From the NCBI GenBank assembly GCA_964613015.1, contig CAZTFP010000023.1:1-20085 (forward strand): a stretch of DNA of 20,085 nucleotides, given 5' to 3'. The translations under genes were made by a program, and so were the position numbers. Shown piece after piece: positions 9,658-18,255 of this stretch. Each line of letters begins with the position of its first letter. The stretch's first letter is position 1. This stretch comes from CAJBLF01 sp964613015. GTDB lineage: Bacteria > Patescibacteriota > Gracilibacteria > Absconditabacterales > Absconditicoccaceae. Under the pieces are notes generated by a model. It saw nothing but the letters and a program-made list of their open reading frames with translations. It was not told where the DNA came from and made no database searches.

Positions 9658-9716
9658 GATCGACGTTAAAATTCTTACAGAATTTTCGGCCTCTCATTTA
9701 TATTATAAAAAAAACA

Positions 9717-10334
9717 ATGTTTAAAATCGTAGAACCTCAGTGGTGAGTTACTTTATTAAAATCGTTATTTTCTTGGATGCAAGCTAGTGTTTTCTGGTCA
9801 TACCGAATTCCTATTTTGGCTGATATATTTGTATTTACCTATCCTGTGTATTTACTTGCTTTATATGTTTACGGTATAGCTAAGAAAAAAATCTATTATA
9901 AAATAGGTGCACTATATATTACTGCTGGAGTCGCAGTAACTTTTGTCATAAATATAGGTATTCAATTTTTTGTAGATAAGATAAGACCCAATGTTGTTTT
10001 GGGATTGATTGATTTGAAACATGAAACTATTCTCAATAAATTTATGCCAACTAGTAGTTTCCCTTCTGATCATGCTGCAATAACTATGAGTATTGCTATG
10101 ATGTCATTGTTTCGAGGAATAAAAAATAAAGATAAAAAATTCCTCCGATTTGGAGGAATCTTGATTATATTTTCATTGATTACGTGATTTGCGAGAGTGA
10201 CTTCTGGAGTACATCGGCCAACAGATATTATTGCTGGAAGTGTGTTGTGAGTCATTATACCATTACTTCTTATGTGGACACCTATTTATAAGTTTTGAAC
10301 ATCAATAGCTGAGAGTATAGCGAAAATTATTTAG
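9717..10334 (+). CDS. PAP2-family membrane phosphatase (undecaprenyl-diphosphate phosphatase-like)
   Basis: 205-residue polytopic protein likely to dephosphorylate a lipid such as undecaprenyl diphosphate at the outer face of the membrane. The PAP2 signature is present: DKIRP (motif 1), SSFPSDHAA (motif 2) and ARVTSGVH-x-PTDIIAG (motif 3) with the catalytic His and Asp. The usual Lys seven residues before the Arg of motif 1 appears to be Gln. The residue after the motif-3 His is CGG (10215-10217). As Trp it gives GVHWPTD, a common form in BcrC-type enzymes, while the catalytic Arg codons are AGA. Several hydrophobic helices are evident (ADIFVFTYPVYLLALYVYG, ALYITAGVAVTFVINIG). It ends TAG, overlapping the stop of the convergent gene by 4 nt. 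Fourth member of the plus-strand group. Confidence 0.88.
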
Positions 10335-13300
10335 GCTTTTTTTATTGGTGTTTCTTCCCGTGTAACTGTTAATTTTCCCTTCTCGTCAGTTGCTAAAGTG
10401 ATAGATCATTCTTTTGCTATGTTGTTCACATCAGTAGAATTTTTTGTTACCGTTATAGTTGTTTTTGTATCTGTAGCTTCTTTTAATGCAAAATTTTGTT
10501 TTGTGAGATCTATAGTTTTATCTGTATTTGAAGTTAATGCTTTTGCGGCTGTAAGATCTAGTTTATCTGTTTTAAAATTTTCATCAGTATTTTTCTTATC
10601 ATTTTGTTTTAATGACATATATGTAAACATATTTTTGAATTCTGAAGTGTTGTCTTTTATGAGAGATTTAAATGTGGTTTGATTTGTTTCTGAAATGAGT
10701 CTTTTATAATCACTCGTGAATAAGTTAGATATTTTTCCTATTTGTGTCTGATATGTATTTTTATCATCCAATGTATATGTTGCTCATTCGAAATTAGTTT
10801 TAGCGGTTTTTGTTCATTCTTTGTTTAGTTCTGTTCTAATTGTCTTTCGTGTGTCAGCTATTTTTATTTCTGGCGTTTTTTCAGTAACTTCTTCTATTTT
10901 ATCTCATTTTTTTATTACTATTCTTGTGTCTTTTCATTTTTCTGCATATGTAAGTATGTTATTAATCGTCTTTTGTTCAATATTTATTTCTACTGTACCA
11001 CGAATTATTTGTAGCTTTTTAGGCGACTTAGCTACGTCTACCACTTCATGAATAGCTTTTTTATTTCATTCATTATTAAGTTTTCATTCTTTATCAAAAT
11101 ATTTATCTTTACCAATTAATGTTAATGTTTCTTTTGGTGTTTCTGGTGTTTGTGTGGCTTTTTCACCGTTTGGGGTTTGTGTGTTTGTCGTCTTACCGTT
11201 ATGTAACTCATTTTCTGTCATTATATAAGAAAGGTCTTTATTTGAGAAAAGTGATGCAGTCAAATATCTGGCAATATCTTTTTGAGTTGATATCAAATAT
11301 TTAGATGCTTCTTCTGTTTCTCCCAATTTTAAGCCCTGTTCGTTAAATCATGTTCCTACATTTTTTTCTTTTCTTTCGATTTGTATCTCTTGGTTTGCTG
11401 CTGCAATCCTTCATCGAGTATTCTCGGTTGCTAATATGCTTCCCATTACTGATTGAAACATACTTTTATCTTTGATTGTTGTTATCGTTTGTTTTTTTGT
11501 CGTTGTATCTGTGTCTATATTTAGTATGTCATTGATGTTTATCTCTTTTTTGTTGTCTTTATTGTAGGCATTTACTCAGTTCTGAAATACAGATACATTT
11601 ATATATTTAACATTATCGGTTATTTTCGTTATATATGTATCATAACTATCGTTTTTATCTTTGAATCCTTTCTGTAGCTCTTTACTACTAGGAAGTTTAT
11701 TTGTTCGTAAACTAACTTCTGCAAAATCTGTTTCAATGATAGTATTTATTCATTTTATTTGATCTTCAGATAAATTATATTCTTTTTTGTATATGTTATT
11801 TATTTTATCTTTTGCTCATGGAAACATATTCATCAATGATCATTTACCGAAGCCAAACATTTTCAATATGCTAAATAACATTGGTCCAAAAGCGTCAATA
11901 AGACTATCTAATCATTTAGAAAGTGTTTCTGTTGGAGATAATTTATCTTTATTTTCTATAGCATTTTTTAGATTTCCAATTTGAAGTAATAATGCTTTTT
12001 TTTCTGGTTCTGCCATTGCATTTATCATTGTGTTTACCTCTGGTCTTAGTATGTTATTTTTTGGATCTGAGAAAAATAATTTATTATAATTAGCTGTCCT
12101 TGTGTCTTTATCTACTCCAAGAATATTTAGATTGTCTGTCGTGAGATAAGTTATTGCTGTTGGTAGTAGTGTTGAATGATTTACAATATAATTTGTAAGT
12201 ACGTTAGCATACCCATTTTTTAGGCCATTTATATCTTCATAGTGGTCTGTTGTTTCTGTTCCCTTGTTTGTATATGCGAGTATTGCATCTACAATATTTT
12301 TAAAATTTGTTGTTTTTATAAATTCATCAGGTTTGGTGTTTATATATTTTTCTAAAGCTCTATAATTTCCTTTCCCATCGAATTGTACTAATGGATTAGG
12401 TAGAGATAAATTTACTTGAGTTATATCAAATTTTTCTGATTTTTTGGTTTGCATATGATCTTGTGATCAGAAGATAATATCTTTTGATACTGTTTTATCT
12501 GCTTCAACTTTTCAGTCTTTGTTTTTTTCTCCTTTTATGATGCTATCGAATCTAATTATTCTTGTTCACTCAGGATATATTGGATTGTCTTTGTTAGCTG
12601 TTTGTATTGATATATTATTTATTCTTTGATCATTAGCATAATTTTTTATGAGACTCACAAAATTTGTTACTTTATTTTGTTGTTCTATATTTGTTGTGTT
12701 TGTATATGTTTCTATTTTTTCTCAAGTTATTTTTGCTATTTCATCAAATGTTGCGTTAAAGCTTTTTTCATTGTTTGCTGTTTCAAATAAGCTTTTTGCT
12801 GTTTCTGTTGTCCGATTTTTATTGAGTGTTTCTGTTGTTCTTGTTGTATTTTCTTCTGTTGCTTTTTTATCTATTGCTACTACTCTTTTGTCTATCGTCG
12901 CTATGATTAGATCCATTGCTCATACTTTTTTTTTCTCATCTAATGGGTCTTGTATCTGTATATTCATCTTTGGATTTTGAGCTATACCTTTGAGATGTAA
13001 TAAATGATCTTTATCATCTATCTTGTCAATTTGTTTAAGATCAATGAAATCTTGTGTTTCTGCTAATATTTTTGTGATCTCTGGACTTATAATTTTTAAT
13101 GTTTTCATATCATCTCCAAATGCCTTCATTGCATCGCTATAGGCTTGAATTTTTTTTTCATCAATTGTTATGAAATTTCTTGCTATATTATTTCCAATTT
13201 CCGTTAGTACTGCTGTTGCGTTTTTGCTAAATGCTTCTGATCTTTTTTCTATTTTTCATTTTTCTTCTTGTTTTTTTGCTTCATTCATTGTTTTTATAAA

Positions 13301-13396
13301 ATTTTCTCATTTCGTTTGAATGGTTTCGTCTAATCATTTGAAAGTTTTCTTATCTACTTTGAGATCTATATCTCATTTTGGTCCCTCTACTGTCAT
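10331..13396 (-). CDS. Large uncharacterised protein (1,021 residues)
   Basis: One unbroken frame of 1,022 codons when TGA is Gly; the standard code breaks it into many pieces. Function not recognised. There is no signal peptide (MTVEGPKGDIDLKVDKKTF). It is rich in Lys, Asn, Thr, Glu and Ile and looks largely helical. Around residues 496-527 is the only notably hydrophobic stretch, FGPMLFSILKMFGFGKG followed by LMNMFPG, possibly amphipathic or membrane-active. A Thr/Pro-rich linker (NTQTPNGEKATQTPETPKET) lies about residues 710-740, and the C-terminus repeats Thr/Lys-rich strands (TTITVTKNSTD, GSITLATDEKGKLTVT) suggestive of beta structure. Start ATG 13396 is 26 nt after the 113-residue gene, so probably the same transcript. 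The base composition resembles its neighbours. A surface, cytoskeletal or effector role is possible, but nothing in the sequence decides. Confidence 0.85.
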
Positions 13397-13422
13397 TAAA
13401 ATGAATTTGAAATAAATAAAAA

Positions 13423-13764
13423 CTAAATTTCTTTAATCATCTGATTAAGCTTATCTATAGACTTTTCGTCGCGAGTATGTTGCTCTCGTTCTATCTTTTT
13501 GAGTTGTTCTAAGACATTTTTTGATTTTTGAAGTTTTTCTTTTGTTTCATTATCTTCGATTTCTTCTATGGTTTTTGATAACATACTTACTAAATTGTCT
13601 ATGCTAATATCATCTAACGCATCACCATCTACGAGAATTTTTAATCCTCTAGCCAATGGCCAGTATCCTATCAATGCATCTAGAACCTTGAATATATAGT
13701 CTTTCTTACTCATGAGTAAACGACTAAACGATAAAACGATTTCACCTATCTTAATACTACTCAA
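13423..13764 (-). CDS. Small uncharacterised helical protein upstream of the 1,021-residue protein
   Basis: 113 residues if started at TTG 13764 (stop codon two codons further upstream); a shorter form could start at ATG 13713 (MSKKDYIFKV). No clear Shine-Dalgarno for either. It has a mildly hydrophobic middle (LIGYWPLARGLKILVDGD) and a charged coiled-coil-like C-terminal half (SKTIEEIEDNETKEKLQKSK; NVLEQLKKIE). It has no TGA codon, and one CGA follows KKIE. No family recognised. Its position 26 nt before the giant gene suggests a functional partner, by inference. Confidence 0.65.
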   Translation of the reverse strand: MSSIKIGEIVLSFSRLLMSKKDYIFKVLDALIGYWPLARGLKILVDGDALDDISIDNLVSMLSKTIEEIEDNETKEKLQKSKNVLEQLKKIEREQHTRDEKSIDKLNQMIKEI

Positions 13765-13780
13765 AATTGCTTATAAATAC

Positions 13781-13807
13781 AAAAAAATTCCGCTTTAACG
13801 GGATTAG
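13781..13807 (-). terminator. Probable intrinsic terminator of the methyltransferase gene
   Basis: On the minus strand AAT-C-CCGT-TAAA-GCGG-AATT forms a short hairpin (one bulged C, one G-T pair) followed by seven T (13781-13787). It lies about 20 nt after the methyltransferase stop. It is only 17 nt before the TTG start of the next gene, so it could also act as an attenuator. Confidence 0.45.
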
Positions 13808-13811
13808 CGTG

Positions 13812-13839
13812 TTGACATATTTATTTTTTATTTTACAAT
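13812..13839 (+). promoter_or_regulatory. Consensus-like promoter antisense to the methyltransferase 3' end
   Basis: Perfect TTGACA (13812-13817), 16-nt spacer, TACAAT (13834-13839, 5 of 6). It points into the methyltransferase gene from its 3' end, with no plus-strand gene downstream. It may make an antisense RNA or be a chance match. Confidence 0.3.
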
Positions 13840-14859
13840 CAGTATTTTTCTTGCTACTTGTTGTCATTCTCTGCTATACAATTCAGAGATACTTTGTATT
13901 TTTATTCCTATTTTTGTTGCATATTTCGTTATTACTTGTTCTATGCCGTTATCTTGTCAAAGATACCATGGAATAGTGAAAACGGCTATTGCTCAAAGTT
14001 CTTTGATTCTGTCTAGAAAACTTTTATACAGATCAACAACCCGTTCTTGGAATTTTTGAATATCTTGATCTGAAGTGGATTTTTTAACGATTGGTCATAG
14101 TCGTCATTCAGTAACTACCAACACGTCTTTACCATCTAGCTGATTTCCCAATTTCTCTGTAATATTGTGGTTAAAAATAGTAAACTCTTTTTCTGGAGCA
14201 CAAAGTTTGTTTGTTTTCCGCCAAACTGCATTTTTTTCTGCATAATTAATTTTAATATCTGATCCCATGAAGTCATATCCCATATAATTTGCCAACATTC
14301 CTGTTGTTCATGATCAGACAAACGGATCGTAGATACAGAGTTTTTCAGTATCAAGAGTTGATTCATGGATGAAATGAGTCAGTCAAATATTTATCATAAT
14401 ATGTGCTAATTTTGCTGGCATCATGCCCATCTCCATACTGCGTCCTGGTTTGCCAAAATCTATTGCTTCATATAATTCAATATTTTGATACTGCTCTACT
14501 ATTCCGTACAAGCCATTTTCTAAATTTATAATTTCTTTTCCTTTTGTTTTGATTTCCTTATCGGTGTGAAAAATATCTACTAGCTTGTATCTTCTAATTC
14601 ATACCGTTCTCTTGAGATGTTTCCCGTTCGCTTCATTTTGAATTCATATAATCTTCACGTCTGCTAATAGTTCTTGCAATTCCTTCTCTTTGACTACCGT
14701 TCCCATTTTAATGATTCCTCAAAGTTGTGGTAATAATTCTGCATATTTTGTATCAAAAATAACTATCCCCTTTTTTGGGTAGCTTATTTCTTTTGCTTGA
14801 ACCAATGCTAGTTCAATCATACTTATTTCTGGATTTTTTCACAAGACTGCAAAATACAT
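13828..14859 (-). CDS. Trm11-like SAM-dependent methyltransferase (putative tRNA guanine methylase)
   Basis: 343 residues. The N-terminus MYFAVLGKNPEISMIELAL is typical of THUMP-linked/Trm11-like methylases, which modify tRNA G10 in archaea and eukaryotes. The C-terminal Rossmann domain carries the SAM motif CIYDPFVGSGTTGMLANY (both Gly of VGSG are TGA) and GSDI. The catalytic-loop position reads VVTEG-x-LGP, where x is CGA (14101-14103). Related proteins, as I recall them, have an aromatic residue there (TE-x-YLGP), so Trp is favoured over Arg. The end SREGQQVARKILI, with AGA arginines, matches the family. Start ATG 14859 has TAGG about 9 nt upstream. The exact RNA target is an inference from family. 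Confidence 0.78.
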
Positions 14860-14948
14860 TCAAAATACCTAATAATTTAAAACCAATACCTTATAGTGCT
14901 AGATTTGTCTTACTATGGACTATAGTAAAAATCTGTTTAAAAACAAAA

Positions 14949-14990
14949 GAAAAAAATCTGACTGAGTTGGCCAGATTTCTTTTTCTTTTT
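14949..14990 (-). terminator. Strong intrinsic terminator after atpC (possibly bidirectional)
   Basis: Stem AAATCTG/CAGATTT (14954-14960 with 14972-14978) extended by A/T pairs, flanked by an A-run on the left and T-runs on the right. On the minus strand the hairpin is followed by a T-tract, placed about 36 nt after the atpC stop. It marks the end of the ftsA-ftsZ-atpC block. Confidence 0.75.
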
Positions 14991-15013
14991 ATCTTGTCTC
15001 TATATTCGAAGTA

Positions 15014-15442
15014 TTAAGCTGTCTGAAGCATTTTTTTGAGTTCAATGTCGGCGTTAATTTTTTCTAATTTAATTAAAGCTTTTTCTATTTCTTCAATACT
15101 TCATTCAGTTTTTAATCTTCTGATTTTTTCTTCGATATTTTTTTTGTTCTGAAGTAATGTATTTTCTGATTCTTCAGGCGCAAGTGTTGCTTCAGCACTC
15201 ACAATACGAACATTTTTTCCATCGACGAATACCATTCCCTTTGATGTGCTTATATACATTTCATTTCCTACTTGCATATTATTTTTCATGGGCCATAATT
15301 TAATAATACCTGGTTTAACTGAGGTTACCATAGGAGGATGGCCGTCCATAACTTTTAGATTACCATTCTCTGTAGGAATTGATATTTTTTCAATTTCTCC
15401 TTGATAAATGACGTTTGCTGGGGTTGAAATTTTTAATTTCAT
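15014..15442 (-). CDS. atpC: F-type ATP synthase epsilon subunit
   Basis: 142 residues. The N-terminal beta-sandwich is plain: MKLKISTPANVIYQGEIEKI, IPTENGNLKVMDGHPPMVTS, VKPGIIKL, followed by the two-helix C-terminal domain (ENTLLQNKKNIEEKI through IEEIEKALIKLEKINADIEL). One TGA (Gly) lies between the two helices. It couples rotation in F1 and inhibits ATP hydrolysis in other bacteria. Normally atpC follows atpD; here it stands alone 125 nt after ftsZ, with its own candidate promoter and a terminator behind. Start ATG 15442. Confidence 0.92.
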
Positions 15443-15472
15443 CGCTTTTTATTATGGTATAAAGCTACAATA

Positions 15473-15500
15473 ATTATATTCCTCTATGTCTAAAATACAA
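15473..15500 (-). promoter_or_regulatory. Candidate promoter for atpC
   Basis: Minus strand: TTGTAT (15495-15500), 16-nt spacer, perfect TATAAT (15473-15478), about 30 nt before the atpC start. It would make atpC expression partly independent of ftsZ. Confidence 0.45.
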
Positions 15501-15567
15501 AAATTCTGGCTTCAAAATAGTATATTTGCTTGACAAATTCATTAAAATAATTTTTCTGGGTCTTAAT

Positions 15568-16731
15568 TTAACTTATTTTCTTATTAAGTGATCTTCTAAT
15601 AAACGCTGGAGTCTCTGTATCTTCTTCTGGACTTACTTCTTCTGTTCTTACTTCTTGAATTGGATCTTTTTTTATTCCTCTCATAATGAAATTTTCTGAT
15701 TCTCTTCTTGTTGGTGCAGTTGGCCTTCCCAAAATATCTCTTTTTGGTTGCTTAAGAATATCCTCCTTGCTTTGTTCTTCAAATCCTGTAGCAATTATGG
15801 TTACTTTAACTTCATCATCCATGCTTTCATCCAGTGTCATTCACCAAAAGAAGTTTACATCTGGATCAATAATTTCTTCTACTACTGCTGCAGCTTCTCT
15901 TACTTCTGCTGGTGTCAAATCGTGACCTCATGATACTGCAAAAATAATATTTTTTGCTCCGTCTAAGTTTTCTTCTAATAATGGATTCTCGATAGCTTTT
16001 CTTGCAGCTTCTACTGCTCTCTTTTCTCCTGCTCCGTATCCAATTCCAAGTAATGCATTTCCAGAATCAGTCATTACTGCTTTTACATCTGCAAAATCGA
16101 TATTTATGTCTCCTGGTTTGATAATCAAATCAGAGATTCCTTGTACTCCAAGGTAAAGGATTTTGTCTATCATAGTAAATGCCTGTTTAAATGTTGTTTT
16201 CTTGTCTATTACATTGAAGATTTTGTCGTTAGGAATGACAATAAGTGTGTCTACTGCTTCTTTGATTTTTTTGAGTCCTTCTTCAGCATTCATTCCTCTT
16301 TTGTTTCCTTCGAAACTAAATGGTTTCGTGATTATACCAACGGTAAGAATTCCCATTCCTCTTGCGATGTTTGCAATGACAGGAGCAGCACCAGTACCCG
16401 TTCATCCTCCCATTCCGCAAGTAATAAACACCATATCTGTATCTTGAAGCATAGCTTTGATTTCTGGTTCACTTTCTTCAGCAGCTTTTCTTCCTATTTC
16501 AGGATTAGCTCCTGCACCCAACCCTTTTGTAAGATTGAGACCTATATTGATTTTCTTTTCAGCTAAGTTTGTTGCAAGATCTTGTGCATCAGTATTGATA
16601 GCTACAAATCATACTCCGTCTAGTCATTCAGAGATCATTCTATTTAGTGCTTTGTTTCCACAGCCACCTATTCCCAACACTTTAATCTTAGCTCCTGGGA
16701 TAAATTCTGGATTAATTTCGTGAATTACCAT
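15568..16731 (-). CDS. ftsZ: FtsZ, tubulin-like cell-division GTPase
   Basis: 387 residues; polymerises into the division ring. Conserved: IKVLGIGGCGNKALNRMI, FVAINTDAQDL, the tubulin signature GMGGGTGTGAAPV (third Gly of GGG is TGA, 16402-16404), NKRGMNAEEGL, PNDKIF, FADVKAVMTDSGNALLGIG, and DDEVKVTIIATGF (T7-loop side). A Pro/Arg-containing variable linker ends in a short C-terminal peptide (ETPAFIRRSLNKKIS) that probably binds FtsA. The TGA at the signature, at SEGLDGVGF and at FAVSGGHD proves Gly decoding. All Arg codons here are AGA/AGG and Trp is TGG. Follows ftsA by 82 nt. Confidence 0.97.
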
Positions 16732-16737
16732 TTTTTA

Positions 16738-16772
16738 ATGAATTTAGAATCTAAAATGTATACTGCAGAATT
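16738..16772 (+). repeat. AATTTAGAAT-type repeat between ftsA and ftsZ (second copy of the nth element)
   Basis: GAATTTAGAATCTAAAATG, TATACTG, CAGAAT corresponds to 9270-9294 in nth with a 7-nt insertion. More AATTC/GAATT units continue to about 16797, giving a palindromic AT-rich spacer between ftsA and ftsZ. Confidence 0.5.
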
Positions 16773-16813
16773 AAGATTTTTTCTGAATTCTGAACTTTGT
16801 ATGATGAATTTAT

Positions 16814-17992
16814 TTAGAAGAGATCTTTGAAAAAAGTTCATATTTTTCCAACGAAATCGAGGTTGAATTTTAATCACAATCATTTTCTTCCTTCTGTATA
16901 TTTGTTTGACCATACATATGTCCCTAATACATTGATGAATTGAATGTTTGATGATATATCACCGAGATTGAGAATATTATCTTTACCATAAAATGTAGCT
17001 AATTTGAACACATCTTTTGCTAAAAGATCAAGATTTGGCATTCTTGCACCTCATCAGATCAATAATACTCATCAAGCTAATCTACCATCTCTTTCAAGAT
17101 CTTTTAGATGATTGTTTATTTTCATAAATATTTCTTCGTATCTTGCATTTATGACATCTGAGAGAAATAAACTATCTATTGCACTGTCGTCTGATGCTCT
17201 TTCTTTTTGTACAATTGCTGATCAATGACTCCTTTTTATTTCTTCCGCTTCTTTGATGTCTACTTGCATTCCTATGGAGATATCTTTGGTTACATCTTCA
17301 CTTCCCATAGCAAGTGTCCCGTATCCTAATGGATATCCATCTTCATAGATAACGTAACTTGTTTGATTTTTTCCTATATCGATAAGAATTGTTCCTAAGT
17401 CTTTGTGGTCATAATCCAAAGCTACTTCACTAGCAGCTATAATATTTGGGACAATGTCGACAATATTTAATCCTACCTTTTCAAAGGCATCGATAATGCC
17501 ATTATAAATGTTTTTGGGCATCATAAAGACGTCTGCAATCAGTTCTAGTTTTTTTCCTTTCATTCAAATAGGATCTTTTTCTCTTTTGGTTTCATCAATA
17601 AGAAAATGTACAGGCACAATTTTGATAGTTTCAAAATTACTTTTTGTAGAAATTTCTGCAATAACTCTAGAAAGATGATCTATATCTTCTGGACCTATTT
17701 CATCGGTCATTATCCTTTTTTGTTCGATTATTCTATTTACGATCATTTCGGGATGTGATATTCCCACAAATACTTCTTCTATAAAATCTCCTCCAAGTTT
17801 TTTTATAAATGACTCTGTAATTTTGTTTATGGTGTTTACAAAATTTTCCGCATCGAGAATTTTTCATTTACGCATTCCTTGAGTAGGCTCCATTTGTTTG
17901 GCTAAAATGATCTCTTTTCCATCATCATTAGCAAAAACTACTCACTTAATGACATCATTTCCGATATCGAAGACTGCCTTGATGTCTTTCAT
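16814..17992 (-). CDS. ftsA: FtsA, actin-like membrane tether for FtsZ
   Basis: 392 residues. Actin-like fold: AVFDIGNDVIKGVVFA at the N-terminus, an SHS2-like region with VFVGISHPEM, then GTILIDIGKNQTSYVIY, IPxG-equivalent GTLAMGSEDVTKDISIG, EAEEIKRSHG, and GGVLLIGGGARMPNL (four Gly here are TGA). The C-terminus, after a TGA-containing stretch, is an amphipathic helix FVGKIGTFFKDLF, the expected membrane-targeting sequence. The phosphate-2 motif is DIGKNQT instead of the common D-x-G-G-G-T-T, so nucleotide contacts may differ. A PilM-like identity is less likely given the adjacent ftsZ and the C-terminal helix. Start ATG 17992, with GAG upstream. Confidence 0.92.
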
Positions 17993-18032
17993 ACTCGTTT
18001 TTGTGTTAGTTAAATAAAAGAAAGGTATTAAT

Positions 18033-18157
18033 TTGCTTACTAAGGATGTAGCAATACATAGATAAAAAACAAACCGATTTTAATTGATTATGATATACGA
18101 TGGTTATCAGTAATTTTTTTAGTAAAAACACTATTGCTAACATATGGTTATCATATG
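18033..18157. promoter_or_regulatory. Upstream region of ftsA with direct and inverted repeats
   Basis: The 263-nt gap before ftsA holds two copies of ATGGTTATCA (18100-18109 and 18144-18153, 44 nt apart). The second sits inside the palindrome CATATG-GTTAT-CATATG (18141-18157). A TTGCT...AGCAA inverted repeat lies at about 18034-18055. A CATAAT (-10-like) on the minus strand overlaps this zone. The repeats may be operator sites controlling cell-division genes; no regulator is identified. Confidence 0.35.
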
Positions 18158-18190
18158 AAATCTTAGGTCATATCTCGGAAATTTTATGTA

Positions 18191-18218
18191 AAAAAATACA
18201 CTAGTTTCTGCTAGTGTA
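18191..18218 (-). terminator. Intrinsic terminator of the nucleotidyltransferase-like gene
   Basis: Perfect 8-bp stem TACACTAG/CTAGTGTA with a 6-nt loop (18197-18218). On the minus strand it is followed by a T-run (18191-18197), 38 nt after the stop of the upstream gene. It separates that gene from ftsA. Confidence 0.8.
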
Positions 18219-18255
18219 CCTTCTACTTGTTCATATTTCGGATTATATTGTCTAT

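Noticed and set aside
9668..9686. AAAATTC-TTACA-GAATTTT hairpin after nth as terminator
   Set aside because: Stem is all A/T but two pairs and no T-run follows; more likely part of the AATTC-type repeat composition.
13767..13976. Plus-strand ORF encoding a hydrophobic peptide
   Set aside because: Overlaps the methyltransferase 3' end and the terminator; starts before the only plus promoter; hydrophobicity is explained by T-rich antisense DNA.
16402..16404. UGA as Trp (code 4) or selenocysteine
   Set aside because: Positions are conserved Gly in FtsZ, ABC signature and HhH motifs; no SECIS-like structures and far too many sites.
1217..17992. Massive pseudogenisation or sequencing frameshifts as the reason for interrupted genes
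   Set aside because: Interruptions are always TGA in the same frame at glycine sites; no frameshifts are needed in any gene.
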